From Pseudohalioglobus sediminis (GTDB lineage Bacteria > Pseudomonadota > Gammaproteobacteria > Pseudomonadales > Halieaceae), in NCBI RefSeq assembly GCF_008370495.1, contig NZ_VTUX01000003.1, positions 62,001 through 126,000 of the forward strand: a stretch of 64,000 bases of DNA. Reading direction: 5' to 3'. The notes under the pieces were generated by a model. That model saw nothing but the letters and a program-made list of their open reading frames with translations, was not told the DNA's origin and searched no databases. Shown piece after piece: positions 19,417-27,936 of the stretch; the first letter of the stretch is position 1, and each line of letters begins with the position of its first letter. The translations under genes were made by a program, and so were the position numbers.

Positions 19417-20670
19417 TCAGCCGCTGCGCCCGGCTCGGGCACCGCCACGGGAGGCAGCCTTTTTTCGCGCTGCCTTTTTCTTCCGCCGCGCCGGCGGGCG
19501 GCCCGCAGAACGCGACGCCAGCCAATCGGCCGACTCTGCCCACACCGCGCTCTGGGCCTTGCTGCCGATAATCACCCCCATGTGGCCGCCGGGAGCTTCC
19601 CTGAACTCCTTGTCGTCTGAAGCCACCACATTGATAATGCCGCGGGCGACGTCGGGCGGCACCAGGTTGTCGGTTTTGCCGGCAAAGGCCAGCAGGTTGC
19701 AGTCTATCCGATCCAGCTCGGCGACCTCATCGCCGATGTACACCCGGCCACGGGCGAGCTGGTTTTCGTTGACCACGCCCCCGGCCATGTCCTTCACCAC
19801 GCCGCCGGGATAGCGCAGCATGTTGTTCAGGTAGTCAGACGTGGTTGAATACGACTCGACAAACTCCCGGTCCCTGAGGTGCGTCACCAGGTCCCAATAG
19901 GTGGTGACGCTGCTCACCGGGTCCGTCATTTTGAACACCAGGGTGGTTACCCAGTCCGGCAGTGACAGGCGCGCCGGATCCAGGGTGTTGAGCCGAAAGT
20001 TGGAATAGTTGCTAACCAGTTGCGCCGGCCCGTCCATCGCCTGCGCCACGCTGGCGACCATGGATATCACGCCCTTGCCGGTTTCCAGGTCGATAGGACT
20101 GGCCACCGTGACGATATTGCGGATATGCCTGTCGCGGGTGAAACCCTGGTACAGCAGGCAAAACAGGCCACCCATGCACCAGCCCATCAGTGACAGCTCC
20201 TTGCTGCCCGAGTGTCGGCGCACCTTGTCGAGCGCCACACCCATCATGTCCTGTGCGTAATCGAGCATGCCCAGGTGCGCGTGCTCCTTTTTGGGTTTAC
20301 CCCAGTCCACCAGGTAAACCTTGAAGCCGCGGGCAACCATGTATCTTACCAGGCTGCGCTGGGGCATCAGGTCAAAGGTCTCCGTGGTCACCCCCAGCGG
20401 GGGCACCAGCACCAGGGGCACGGCGTGCTGCTGGCGCTCGATCGGCATCTTGCTGCCATCGACCAGCTCGATTTCGTCGTCGTCAGGTAACTCGTAGTAG
20501 CGCACGGACATCAGGTCGCCATCGTGTACCAGCTCAAACCAGGTGCGGCCGGACTTGATCAGCGTATCGCGTTTGAACAACCAGTCGATGCTGTTGGCAG
20601 TAGAGGAGGCCAGGCGCTGGTTCAGGGCGAGGCCACGGTCCAGTGCGATGCGGGAAAGTTTATTCATCAC
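19417..20670 (-). CDS. polyhydroxyalkanoate synthase-like alpha/beta hydrolase with basic tail
   Basis: 417 residues. The core is PhaC-like: lipase-box variant GWCMGG with Cys165, Asp334 in GKTDNLV and His363 in GGHMGV, the full Cys-Asp-His triad of PHA synthases. Cys in place of the usual Ser separates it from ordinary lipases. The length is near class III PhaC (about 360) rather than class I/II (about 560), but no phaE partner is in the window. Residues 391-417 form a Lys/Arg/Ala-rich tail (PPARRKKKAARKK...), similar to tails of nucleoid- or granule-binding phasins. The start overlaps the stop of the acyltransferase gene by 4 nt, so the two are one operon. Confidence 0.85.
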   Translation of the reverse strand: MMNKLSRIALDRGLALNQRLASSTANSIDWLFKRDTLIKSGRTWFELVHDGDLMSVRYYELPDDDEIELVDGSKMPIERQQHAVPLVLVPPLGVTTETFDLMPQRSLVRYMVARGFKVYLVDWGKPKKEHAHLGMLDYAQDMMGVALDKVRRHSGSKELSLMGWCMGGLFCLLYQGFTRDRHIRNIVTVASPIDLETGKGVISMVASVAQAMDGPAQLVSNYSNFRLNTLDPARLSLPDWVTTLVFKMTDPVSSVTTYWDLVTHLRDREFVESYSTTSDYLNNMLRYPGGVVKDMAGGVVNENQLARGRVYIGDEVAELDRIDCNLLAFAGKTDNLVPPDVARGIINVVASDDKEFREAPGGHMGVIIGSKAQSAVWAESADWLASRSAGRPPARRKKKAARKKAASRGGARAGRSG

Positions 20671-22043
20671 GCTGCCTCCCCTTTGGCCACCAGTTCCTCC
20701 AGGTCGGCGAGCGCCTTACCCAGGTAAACCGCCATGCGCTGCAGGTGCGGCAGTGTATCCCTGGCCCCGGTGAAGCCAACGTTCAGGGTGCCGGCGTAAC
20801 TGACACAGTCAATGCTCAGCGCGCTGAACTGCAACAGCGGGTTCAGTGGATAGACCGCTTCCAATCGTGCGCCGTTGTAATAGCAGGTCTTTTCAGCGCC
20901 GGCGGTGTTGGATACCGCGAGATTGTATAGCGGCGGTACAAATTGCCCCAGCTTTTCGATCTGGCTGGCATATATCGGGGCCGCCCGTAAGAGCACGTAT
21001 GACGTCACTGACTCCTCCGGCAACGAGGCGCGGTCGCGGCGAACTTCCTTCATGGTCTTCTTGACGCATTGCAGTCGCTTCAGTGGATCAGCAATGTGGG
21101 TACCCAGCGGCATGCGCAGGCCGGCTATGGCATTGCCGGCGAGGTGCTGGCCGCGCTCCTGCAGTGACACCGGTATCATGCCCACCAGGGACTCATCCGG
21201 CAGCGCGTTGTACTCCTTGAAAAAACGGCGCAGGGAACTGCCGCAAAGATAGGTCAGTATCTCGTTCACCGTACTGTCCGTGGCATCCGCCACTGCCTCG
21301 ATACGCTGCTGATCAAACTGCTGGGTAGCGAAACGGCGCTGGGCATTGATACGGCGATTCAGTGTTGAACGGGGCGTACCCCGGGGCAAGAGGAAGCTGT
21401 TGCGCTCGCTCGGCCGCAGCGCACCGCTCAGCAGGCCCAGTGCCGCCCGGCCCATGGCGGCTGCGGAATCAATCGACTCCGCCAGCCCTGGCCACTGCAG
21501 GTTTTCAGCAATGTCTTCATGCTGGTCGCGGTTCACCGGAGGTTGTGCCCACAACGGTTCCACGCTCCGCGAGCGCGCACTGTGCGACAGTGTTGCCAGC
21601 AACGCGGGTACGCCGTTCACGCCTTCCACCAGCGCGTGATGCATCTTGATATAGAGGGCGAAGCGATCGCGCTCGAGGCCCTCGATCAGGTGCACTTCCC
21701 ACAGCGGCCGCCCGAGGTCCAGGGCACTGCTGTGCAGACGGGATATCATCTGTCCAAGTTCCCTTTCACCCCCCGGCTCCGGCAGGGCCGAGCGCCGAAA
21801 GTGGTAATCAATATCGAAGTCCTCGTCCACCACGGTGCGATAGCCGATGCCTTTGGCAAGACGGTAATTCCAGGGTGCTACCGGCTGCACGCTGCGCATC
21901 TGCTCGGCGAGCTGCACAAAATACTTTGCGCCACAGTTCCGCGGCTTCTGGAACACCGACAGCACACCCATGTGCATGGGTGTATCCGAGGTTTCCATCA
22001 TCAGCCAGACGGCGTCCAGCGGTTTGATGCGAGTCGTCTTCAT
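20667..22043 (-). CDS. wax ester synthase/diacylglycerol acyltransferase (WS/DGAT) family protein
   Basis: 458 residues from the ATG at 22043 (MKTTRIKPLDAVWLMMETS). The condensation-domain fold is visible: the PLWEVHLIEGL motif (113-123) and the active-site region HHALVEG (135-141). The family motif is HHxxxDG; here Glu140 replaces the Asp. Other WS/DGAT blocks such as the MHMGVLSVFQ N-terminus and the PEESVTSYVLLRAAP region are present. It would esterify acyl-CoA with alcohols or diacylglycerol for neutral lipid storage. It is coupled to the PHA-synthase-like gene (4-nt overlap) and lies 80 nt after the sortase gene. Confidence 0.88.
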   Translation of the reverse strand: MKTTRIKPLDAVWLMMETSDTPMHMGVLSVFQKPRNCGAKYFVQLAEQMRSVQPVAPWNYRLAKGIGYRTVVDEDFDIDYHFRRSALPEPGGERELGQMISRLHSSALDLGRPLWEVHLIEGLERDRFALYIKMHHALVEGVNGVPALLATLSHSARSRSVEPLWAQPPVNRDQHEDIAENLQWPGLAESIDSAAAMGRAALGLLSGALRPSERNSFLLPRGTPRSTLNRRINAQRRFATQQFDQQRIEAVADATDSTVNEILTYLCGSSLRRFFKEYNALPDESLVGMIPVSLQERGQHLAGNAIAGLRMPLGTHIADPLKRLQCVKKTMKEVRRDRASLPEESVTSYVLLRAAPIYASQIEKLGQFVPPLYNLAVSNTAGAEKTCYYNGARLEAVYPLNPLLQFSALSIDCVSYAGTLNVGFTGARDTLPHLQRMAVYLGKALADLEELVAKGEAA

Positions 22044-22123
22044 AAGTCTGTCAGGTCGATGCGGTTCGGGCCGGGAAGTATACCAAGTCCGCGGCAGCAT
22101 GAGATACCACCCGGGCGCGATCG

Positions 22124-22738
22124 TCAGCTTGAGGAGGATCCCTGCGCGACGGTACCACGGGTGCCGGGTATCGGCAGTGCCCGCACCACCCTGCGCAGCG
22201 GACCATTGGCGCGGATTGCATCAAAGGGATAGCAGGTGACCAACAGTAACTGCTCTGGCGCGGACAACAGTGGCAGCCCCTGCCAACGGCTATCCACGGT
22301 GACGGCGTCCACCACGCGATAAGCATGAACGTCGCCAGAGGGTCGCTGCAAAACCAGGCGCATCTCCGGGCGCAGGTCCCGCAGGAAAGCGAAGTGGGTG
22401 TCCCGATGCCCGCTGACCAGCGTCACGCCCTCCTCTCCCGGCAGGCCCAATCCGCTGTCCAGTCCCGGGCCAAATGCCAGGGCATGTCCGCCATCTCCGT
22501 ACAGTATATGACGCGACACCTGCAACTTTGGCACCGAGAGCTGCGCCACCGGCCAGGTATCAGCCCAGGGCCACGGCCTGTGTGGCGCCCCGTCACTCGC
22601 CAGCGTCGCCGCCCACGCCCGCTCCACCAGTATCGGCGCCAGCCAGGCCTTGGCGTGAATCAGCCCCGCGCTCATGAATTGTTGCAGTGCCACAATGAGC
22701 ACCAGTGCCGCGACGAGTTTGAGGCCGCGGTCAGGCAT
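22124..22738 (-). CDS. class GN sortase (proteobacterial dedicated sortase)
   Basis: 204 residues from the ATG at 22738, with GGAAGG as ribosome site. A single N-terminal transmembrane helix (about 6-24) anchors the enzyme, with the catalytic domain in the periplasm. The sortase triad is present: His111 in VSGHRDTH, Cys169 in LLVTCYPFD and Arg182 in GPLRR. The TCYPFD context is that of the class GN enzymes found in marine proteobacteria, which are each paired with one target. That target is encoded immediately upstream with an 8-nt overlap. Sortases are rare in Gram-negative bacteria, and what this group attaches its target to is not known. Confidence 0.92.
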   Translation of the reverse strand: MPDRGLKLVAALVLIVALQQFMSAGLIHAKAWLAPILVERAWAATLASDGAPHRPWPWADTWPVAQLSVPKLQVSRHILYGDGGHALAFGPGLDSGLGLPGEEGVTLVSGHRDTHFAFLRDLRPEMRLVLQRPSGDVHAYRVVDAVTVDSRWQGLPLLSAPEQLLLVTCYPFDAIRANGPLRRVVRALPIPGTRGTVAQGSSSS

Positions 22739-24893
22739 AGCGACCTTCCTGTCTGCAGGCGTAAACCACGACTGCAAGCAACAGCAGCAAACAGCCAAAC
22801 CAGAGCTTGGCCGCAGCCGTGGTCGCGGTGCGTGCGAACGCATAGGGCTGTGGAGATTGCCCGGCCGGCCGGGTATTGGGCACAGCAGCGCTGCCGGTAT
22901 CGGCATCGTCTGGACGGGATATCACCTGTTCCACTGCGACAAAACTGGTGTAGGGGCTGAGCAACTGGTGCTGCAGGGCCAGGGCCAACACCTCGCCACG
23001 CACTGCGTCAGAACTCTCGCCGTGGCGCAGGGTACCCAGCAGTGACTGTATTTTCTTGCGTGCCCACAGCGATGCTACACCATCGTGACTGGAACCGGCC
23101 TGCTCCTTTGTTGCCCCGGGCCAGGGCACCCGGTTCTGCCAGTGCGTATTCGCCAGGCGACCACTAACCCGCAGCGCCTGCTGCGGCGGCGCGTCGTGCA
23201 ACCTGACGGCCAGCACCAGGGGCTCGCCGAGATAAAGATCGGGCACGCGCTGGGGCCAGACTTCTGCCCCTGCCGGCCAGTCGACCTCCAGGTCAACGGC
23301 AACCGGCGACGCCAGCTGCCGGAACAGGGCCGCCATTTTGCCCGCCACCTCACTGACCTGGCCTATGGCGGTAAAACTGCCACGGCCAAAATCGGCTGCA
23401 CGGCGCATAAACCAGCTGTTGGGCGCGGAGCCAATGGCCACGGTAAACAGCCGCGACGCTCCCAGCGAACTGGCAATCTCGCTGAACAAGGCATCTTCGT
23501 TGGCGACTGCACCATCAGTGATAAATACCACCTGGCGCAATGCCGGCTGCGGCGCAAGCTCGTCCGCGCTTACCGGGGACAGCAGTGCGGCACGCAGGGC
23601 CGACAGCATTTCGGTGCCCCCGGATGCCTGCAGGTGGCGGGTAAACTCCATCGCCAGCTGCAGGTTATGCGCTGTTGCCGGTCGCGCGCGGCTGAACAGG
23701 GCGCGGTGGCTGTCATTGAATTCAATGATATTGAAGGTATCTTCAGGACGCAGCCATTGCAGTGCACTCGACACACTGGCCCGCGCCTGGCGAATGGGCT
23801 CTCCGCCCATGGAGCCCGATGTATCCACTACCAACACAAGCTCCCTGGGCGGTGGACTGGGTGCGCGCTCTAGCTGCGGCGGTAGCACCATGAGTAAGCC
23901 ATACCATGCGTTGTCGACTCGCTCGGTAAACAGCGCAGCTGTGGGCGCTGCGCCGGTCACCGGGCGCCAGACCAACTCAAAGTCGCGATCCATCTCGGCC
24001 ACGCCGTCGGCCAGTTCCAGCTCATAAATTCGCTCGCGACGGGCGAGCGCAACGTCGTGATAGGTGGCCTCCACGCTCGCCAGGGGCATGCCCGCATCAA
24101 GGCGGACGCGAATGGATAGCGGGTTAAGCGGTTTTACGTTATTGCCCGGTTGGCGATGTTGCGGTGGCGACACCGCGTTTGCCTCCGCTACCTGATCGGT
24201 CGCCAGTGCCCAGCCGTGGCTGTTCAATTCGGTTACGCCATCTGCCGGCCCCCGCTCCAGCGGAACACCTGGGATATACCGGGCAGTAATGGTGGTAGGC
24301 AGGCGCAGGGAAAAGGTTCCAGCGCGATAGTCGACCTGCTGCACAAACTCCAGTGACACCAGGACCTCCTCCCCCGGGGCAATATTGGCGACTCGCGTGG
24401 TGAACAGGTTGGGGCGCTGCTGCTCGAGCAGGGACGCCTTCTTGCCCGCTTTGAGGGCAGCCTTATAGGTTGAGCGCGCGGCGGATTTCTCCTGTATCTG
24501 GCCGATAATGCGCCGCTCCCCCAACTGCATATGCATCGCCCTCACCGCGGCATTGCCGGGCAGTGGAAAGACGTAAACGCCTTCCATCCATTTCGCTGTG
24601 TCATTGCGAAACACCTGCTGCAGCCGGACCACTGCCACCATGCCCGCGATCTCCAGGTCGATTTCACTGCGCTGCATCACCGCGGGATGCGCAGTGCCTG
24701 CCGCATCGGATAACATCAACTGGCCACTGCCCACCCCTGCCAGGCTGCCCTGCTCGGCACGGGCCGTGGCGGCGGACAGCAGCAGTAAGGTCAGCATAGT
24801 CAGGAGTAAAGTTGGCAGGCAGCGAAAGATCAGCCACCAAGATAGTCCGCCAAAACGCCGCTGGTCACGCAGCAAACTCCGGTAAATCACCAT
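22731..24893 (-). CDS. marine proteobacterial sortase target protein (VIT and vWA domains)
   Basis: 720 residues. Signal peptide about 1-46; VIT (inter-alpha-trypsin inhibitor-like) domain about 55-190; von Willebrand A domain about 350-525 with a complete metal site (DTSGS at 357-361, Thr427, Asp460); then a beta-rich segment. The C-terminus has a hydrophobic helix (about 697-713) and a short charged tail (CRQEGRYA), that is a sorting signal. The best candidate cleavage motif is VPNTR at 671-675, about 22 residues before the helix, not a strict LPxTG. GAGAGG precedes the ATG. It overlaps the sortase gene by 8 nt and is divergent from the two-component genes. Expected to be a surface or periplasmic adhesin-like protein. 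Confidence 0.92.
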   Translation of the reverse strand: MVIYRSLLRDQRRFGGLSWWLIFRCLPTLLLTMLTLLLLSAATARAEQGSLAGVGSGQLMLSDAAGTAHPAVMQRSEIDLEIAGMVAVVRLQQVFRNDTAKWMEGVYVFPLPGNAAVRAMHMQLGERRIIGQIQEKSAARSTYKAALKAGKKASLLEQQRPNLFTTRVANIAPGEEVLVSLEFVQQVDYRAGTFSLRLPTTITARYIPGVPLERGPADGVTELNSHGWALATDQVAEANAVSPPQHRQPGNNVKPLNPLSIRVRLDAGMPLASVEATYHDVALARRERIYELELADGVAEMDRDFELVWRPVTGAAPTAALFTERVDNAWYGLLMVLPPQLERAPSPPPRELVLVVDTSGSMGGEPIRQARASVSSALQWLRPEDTFNIIEFNDSHRALFSRARPATAHNLQLAMEFTRHLQASGGTEMLSALRAALLSPVSADELAPQPALRQVVFITDGAVANEDALFSEIASSLGASRLFTVAIGSAPNSWFMRRAADFGRGSFTAIGQVSEVAGKMAALFRQLASPVAVDLEVDWPAGAEVWPQRVPDLYLGEPLVLAVRLHDAPPQQALRVSGRLANTHWQNRVPWPGATKEQAGSSHDGVASLWARKKIQSLLGTLRHGESSDAVRGEVLALALQHQLLSPYTSFVAVEQVISRPDDADTGSAAVPNTRPAGQSPQPYAFARTATTAAAKLWFGCLLLLLAVVVYACRQEGRYA

Positions 24894-25065
24894 AACGCCC
24901 TCTCTCCAAAATCATCGTGTCGAGATTACAGCGCAGCTTTGTGGCTGTAGAGGAGACGAAAAATGGCAAAGCGCTGGGCAATTGTGATGAATAGTGGCAA
25001 GCGCTTGAGCTGGTGGCCGTTATCTGGAACCATGCCATGTCACCCTTAAGCCCTGCCCACACGCC
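24894..25065. promoter_or_regulatory. divergent control region of the sortase system
   Basis: 172 bp between the target gene (minus) and the response regulator gene (plus). Two similar boxes, TGGCAAAGCGCT (24964-24975) and TGGCAAGCGCTT (24995-25006), are in direct orientation 31 bp apart, about three helical turns, so they lie on the same face. They are candidate binding sites of the OmpR-type regulator encoded next door. No strong sigma-70 boxes were recognised. Confidence 0.4.
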
Positions 25066-25755
25066 ATGTCGCAACATATCGCCATTGTCGAAGACGAGGC
25101 GGCCATAGCCGAAAATTATCGTGATCACCTGCGTCGCCAGGGCTTCAGAGTGTCCCTGTATGGCGACCGCAACTCGGCCGCGACGGCGTTTCGTGACCGT
25201 TTGCCCGACCTGGTCATCGTCGATATCGGACTGGGTGAAGAAATGGAAGGCGGATTCGACCTGTGCCGTGAACTGCGGGCGCGGTCGGCCACGCTGCCCA
25301 TCGTGTTCCTGACCGCCAGGGATTCCGAGCTCGACGAAATCTCCGGGCTGCGGCTCGGTGCAGACGAGTACCTCACCAAAGGCATATCCAATGCCCAGCT
25401 GCTGGCCCGCATACATGCCCTGCTACGCCGCGTGCGCGCCCTGACCGCGCCCGAGCGTGAGGAACAGCTGTTGCAACAGGGCGAGCTGGAAATGAACCTG
25501 GAACGCATGACCACATGCTGGCGCGGCAAGCCCGTGGACCTGACCGTCACCGAATTCTGGATGGTCAACGCCCTGGCCCTGCACCCGGGACATGTGAAAA
25601 GCCGGCAGCAGTTGATGGACAGCGCCGACGTGGTCCTGGACGACAACACCATCACGTCCCACATCAAGCGTATAAGACGCAAGTTTCTCCAGCACGACGA
25701 AAGCTTTGCCGCCATTGAAACCGCCTATGGCGTGGGTTACCGATGGAAAGGCTGA
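25066..25755 (+). CDS. OmpR-type response regulator of the dedicated sortase system
   Basis: 229 residues. Receiver domain 1-120 with the acidic pocket ED at 10-11, phospho-acceptor Asp53 (VDIGLGEEMEGG), Thr83 and Lys105. Winged-helix DNA-binding domain about 130-229, ending SFAAIETAYGVGYRWKG. The long loop after Asp53 is unusual compared with PhoB/OmpR and fits the regulator family dedicated to class GN sortases. The kinase gene overlaps the end by 13 nt. Probable role: control of the divergent target-sortase operon. Confidence 0.92.
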   Translation: MSQHIAIVEDEAAIAENYRDHLRRQGFRVSLYGDRNSAATAFRDRLPDLVIVDIGLGEEMEGGFDLCRELRARSATLPIVFLTARDSELDEISGLRLGADEYLTKGISNAQLLARIHALLRRVRALTAPEREEQLLQQGELEMNLERMTTCWRGKPVDLTVTEFWMVNALALHPGHVKSRQQLMDSADVVLDDNTITSHIKRIRRKFLQHDESFAAIETAYGVGYRWKG

Positions 25756-27890
25756 ACTTCAGCCTGCGCCGTCAGCTGATAATCGTTTCCCTGTTCCTGT
25801 TGACTCTGCCCTGGGCGGGCTGCCAGTTCATCAGGGAACTGGAGGATGCACTGGGTAATGCCCAGCAGCAGGCCCTGCGCGCTACCGCGGAGACGGTGGC
25901 GGCAATGGCCGGCGAGCGCCCCGGGCTCATCTACGTCGACCCAGAGCGAATGGCGGCGACAGATGCACCCGCGGCGCCGGTTTACGCCACGCCGGCAACA
26001 CAGCGCGTGGTGGTAGATGGCTACGCGGAGGAATGGGAAGACGTTGCACAACAAGCCTGGACATCATCGCAACAAGGCAGCGACCTCGTCGTGCGCACAC
26101 AGGCGGCGACGCAGGATGACAGGCTCTACCTGCTGCTCAAGGTGCACGATAGGCAGGTCGTTTATGACAACCCGGGTTTAACACGAGCCCCTAATGGTGA
26201 CCGGCTGCTGTTGCGCCTGTGGGCCGGTGGCGAACGCCAGGACTACGTGCTCACCACCGCCGCACCGGGGCGCCTGCAGGCAAGGAAAATCGGCGCCACA
26301 GCACCCGGTAGCGACGCGGCTGGCATTTGGGGCTACTGGCAGGACGCGCTGCACGGATACACGCTGGAGCTGGAACTGCCACTGCCGCTGACCGGGGAAC
26401 GACTGGGGTTTTTGGTGATCGACAGCGACGCTGCCAACCTGGCCTTCAACGAGCGCGGCCATGCCTCCGGTGACGAGAGCAGCAATTTTGTTGACCACAA
26501 CAATGCGCTCCCTGCAGCGAGAAGCACGGCGGGCAATATCAGCCCAGGGCAAGCAGGTGCCCCACCCTGGCTGATTCGCACTCCCCCTGCCGCTGCCATG
26601 GCATTATCCCCGTTCCGGGCCCAGACCTACTCCATACAGTTGCTGGACAATGCTGGCTGGGTAGTGGCGGACTTGCCGGCACCGGACGCTGCCGCGGGCA
26701 AATCCGATACCTTCTGGTTGTTGCGCTTCATCTACAGGAATATCCTGGCAGATGACCGACTGCCCTACCCTGACCCGGCGGAGCAGCCAGGAAAACTGGC
26801 TCCCGCAGAAGTCGACATGGCCCTTGGCGGCACTGCCACCAACCTGCGTTATCGCGATCCGTCCAGCAGCAACAGGCAACTGCGCGTCGCGGCCGTCCCG
26901 GTCAGGCACGGTGGGCAGGTTATCGGCGCGGTAATCACACGCCAGAGCAGTGAACAGTACCTGTCGCTGACCGACAAGGCCTTCAGCCGATTGCTCGGCT
27001 ACAGCGCCATCGCCATCGCCGTGGGTTCACTTGGCTTACTGGGCTACGCGACGCTGTTGTCCTGGCGCATCCGCAAATTGAGTCGCTCGGCCCAGGCTGT
27101 CATCGCCGCCGACGGGTCGATACGCGGTAGCTTCCCGCACAGCTCGGCGCCCGACGAAATCGGCGATCTCTCGCGGCGATACGCTGAACTGCTGCAACGC
27201 TTGCGCGAGTACAATGATTACCTGCGAACACTCAGTCGCAAGCTGGCACACGAGTTGCGCACGCCGATCGCGGTAATAGAAACCTCTCTTGAAAACCTGG
27301 AAGAAACCACCGCGAACCCGGCACAGGCCGGCACCTACCTCAATCGCGCAAGGCAGGGGCTGCATCGCCTGAACAGCATACTGGGCGCCATGAGCGAAGC
27401 CAGCAGGCTGGAGGAAAGCCTGTCACAGAACCCACTGGTGGAAACAGACCTGGTACCACTACTGCGGGAACTGGCAGAAGCCTACGGGGCGGTCTATCAC
27501 GATCACCCCGTGAAAGTGTCACTGCCGGAACAGGGCCAGGCCCGCGTGCTGGCAGCACCGGAACTGGTGGTGCAGTTGCTGGACAAACTGATGGACAACG
27601 CCGCGTCGTTCAGCCCGCAAGGAGAGCCACTGATACTCTCGCTAGATCGCGTCGAGGAACGCTGGCATATCTCGGTCAGTAATAGTGGGCCACTACTCCC
27701 TGCCGATGTGCACAGCACCCTGTTCGAACCGATGGTGTCACAGCGACCCGCGGACGACCCGCAGTTACACCTGGGTCTGGGGCTGCATATCGCCAGACTG
27801 ATCAGCGAGTACCTGGACGCAGAGATCAGCGCCGCCAATACCAGCACGCCACCCGGCGTCCGCATCACTGTCAGCCTGCCGGTGCTGTGA
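25743..27890 (+). CDS. sensor histidine kinase of the dedicated sortase system, carbohydrate-binding-like sensor domain
   Basis: 715 residues. TM1 about 10-27; a large periplasmic part (about 30-415); TM2 about 417-439; HAMP about 440-495; HisKA with His503 in LAHELRTPIA; HATPase with Asn619 (MDNAASF) and GLGLHIARL at 677-685. The periplasmic region begins with a CBM9/DOMON-like beta sandwich (about 88-235: VVDGYAEEWED ... DDRLYLLLKVHD ... GFLVIDSD), the type that binds sugars or haem in other proteins, then a PAS-like or Cache-like segment (about 290-400). Overlaps the regulator gene by 13 nt. A terminator follows. Confidence 0.92.
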   Translation: MERLNFSLRRQLIIVSLFLLTLPWAGCQFIRELEDALGNAQQQALRATAETVAAMAGERPGLIYVDPERMAATDAPAAPVYATPATQRVVVDGYAEEWEDVAQQAWTSSQQGSDLVVRTQAATQDDRLYLLLKVHDRQVVYDNPGLTRAPNGDRLLLRLWAGGERQDYVLTTAAPGRLQARKIGATAPGSDAAGIWGYWQDALHGYTLELELPLPLTGERLGFLVIDSDAANLAFNERGHASGDESSNFVDHNNALPAARSTAGNISPGQAGAPPWLIRTPPAAAMALSPFRAQTYSIQLLDNAGWVVADLPAPDAAAGKSDTFWLLRFIYRNILADDRLPYPDPAEQPGKLAPAEVDMALGGTATNLRYRDPSSSNRQLRVAAVPVRHGGQVIGAVITRQSSEQYLSLTDKAFSRLLGYSAIAIAVGSLGLLGYATLLSWRIRKLSRSAQAVIAADGSIRGSFPHSSAPDEIGDLSRRYAELLQRLREYNDYLRTLSRKLAHELRTPIAVIETSLENLEETTANPAQAGTYLNRARQGLHRLNSILGAMSEASRLEESLSQNPLVETDLVPLLRELAEAYGAVYHDHPVKVSLPEQGQARVLAAPELVVQLLDKLMDNAASFSPQGEPLILSLDRVEERWHISVSNSGPLLPADVHSTLFEPMVSQRPADDPQLHLGLGLHIARLISEYLDAEISAANTSTPPGVRITVSLPVL

Positions 27891-27891
27891 C

Positions 27892-27918
27892 AAAAAAAAG
27901 GCCCCTTTCGGGGCCTTT
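27892..27918. terminator. bidirectional terminator between the sensor kinase and sulfatase genes
   Basis: Stem AAAGGCCCC/GGGGCCTTT with a short loop. The minus-strand copy has eight T residues after the stem, so it mainly ends the sulfatase transcript; for the plus strand the tail is short. Confidence 0.85.
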
Positions 27919-27936
27919 CGGTAGCTACTACAGACC

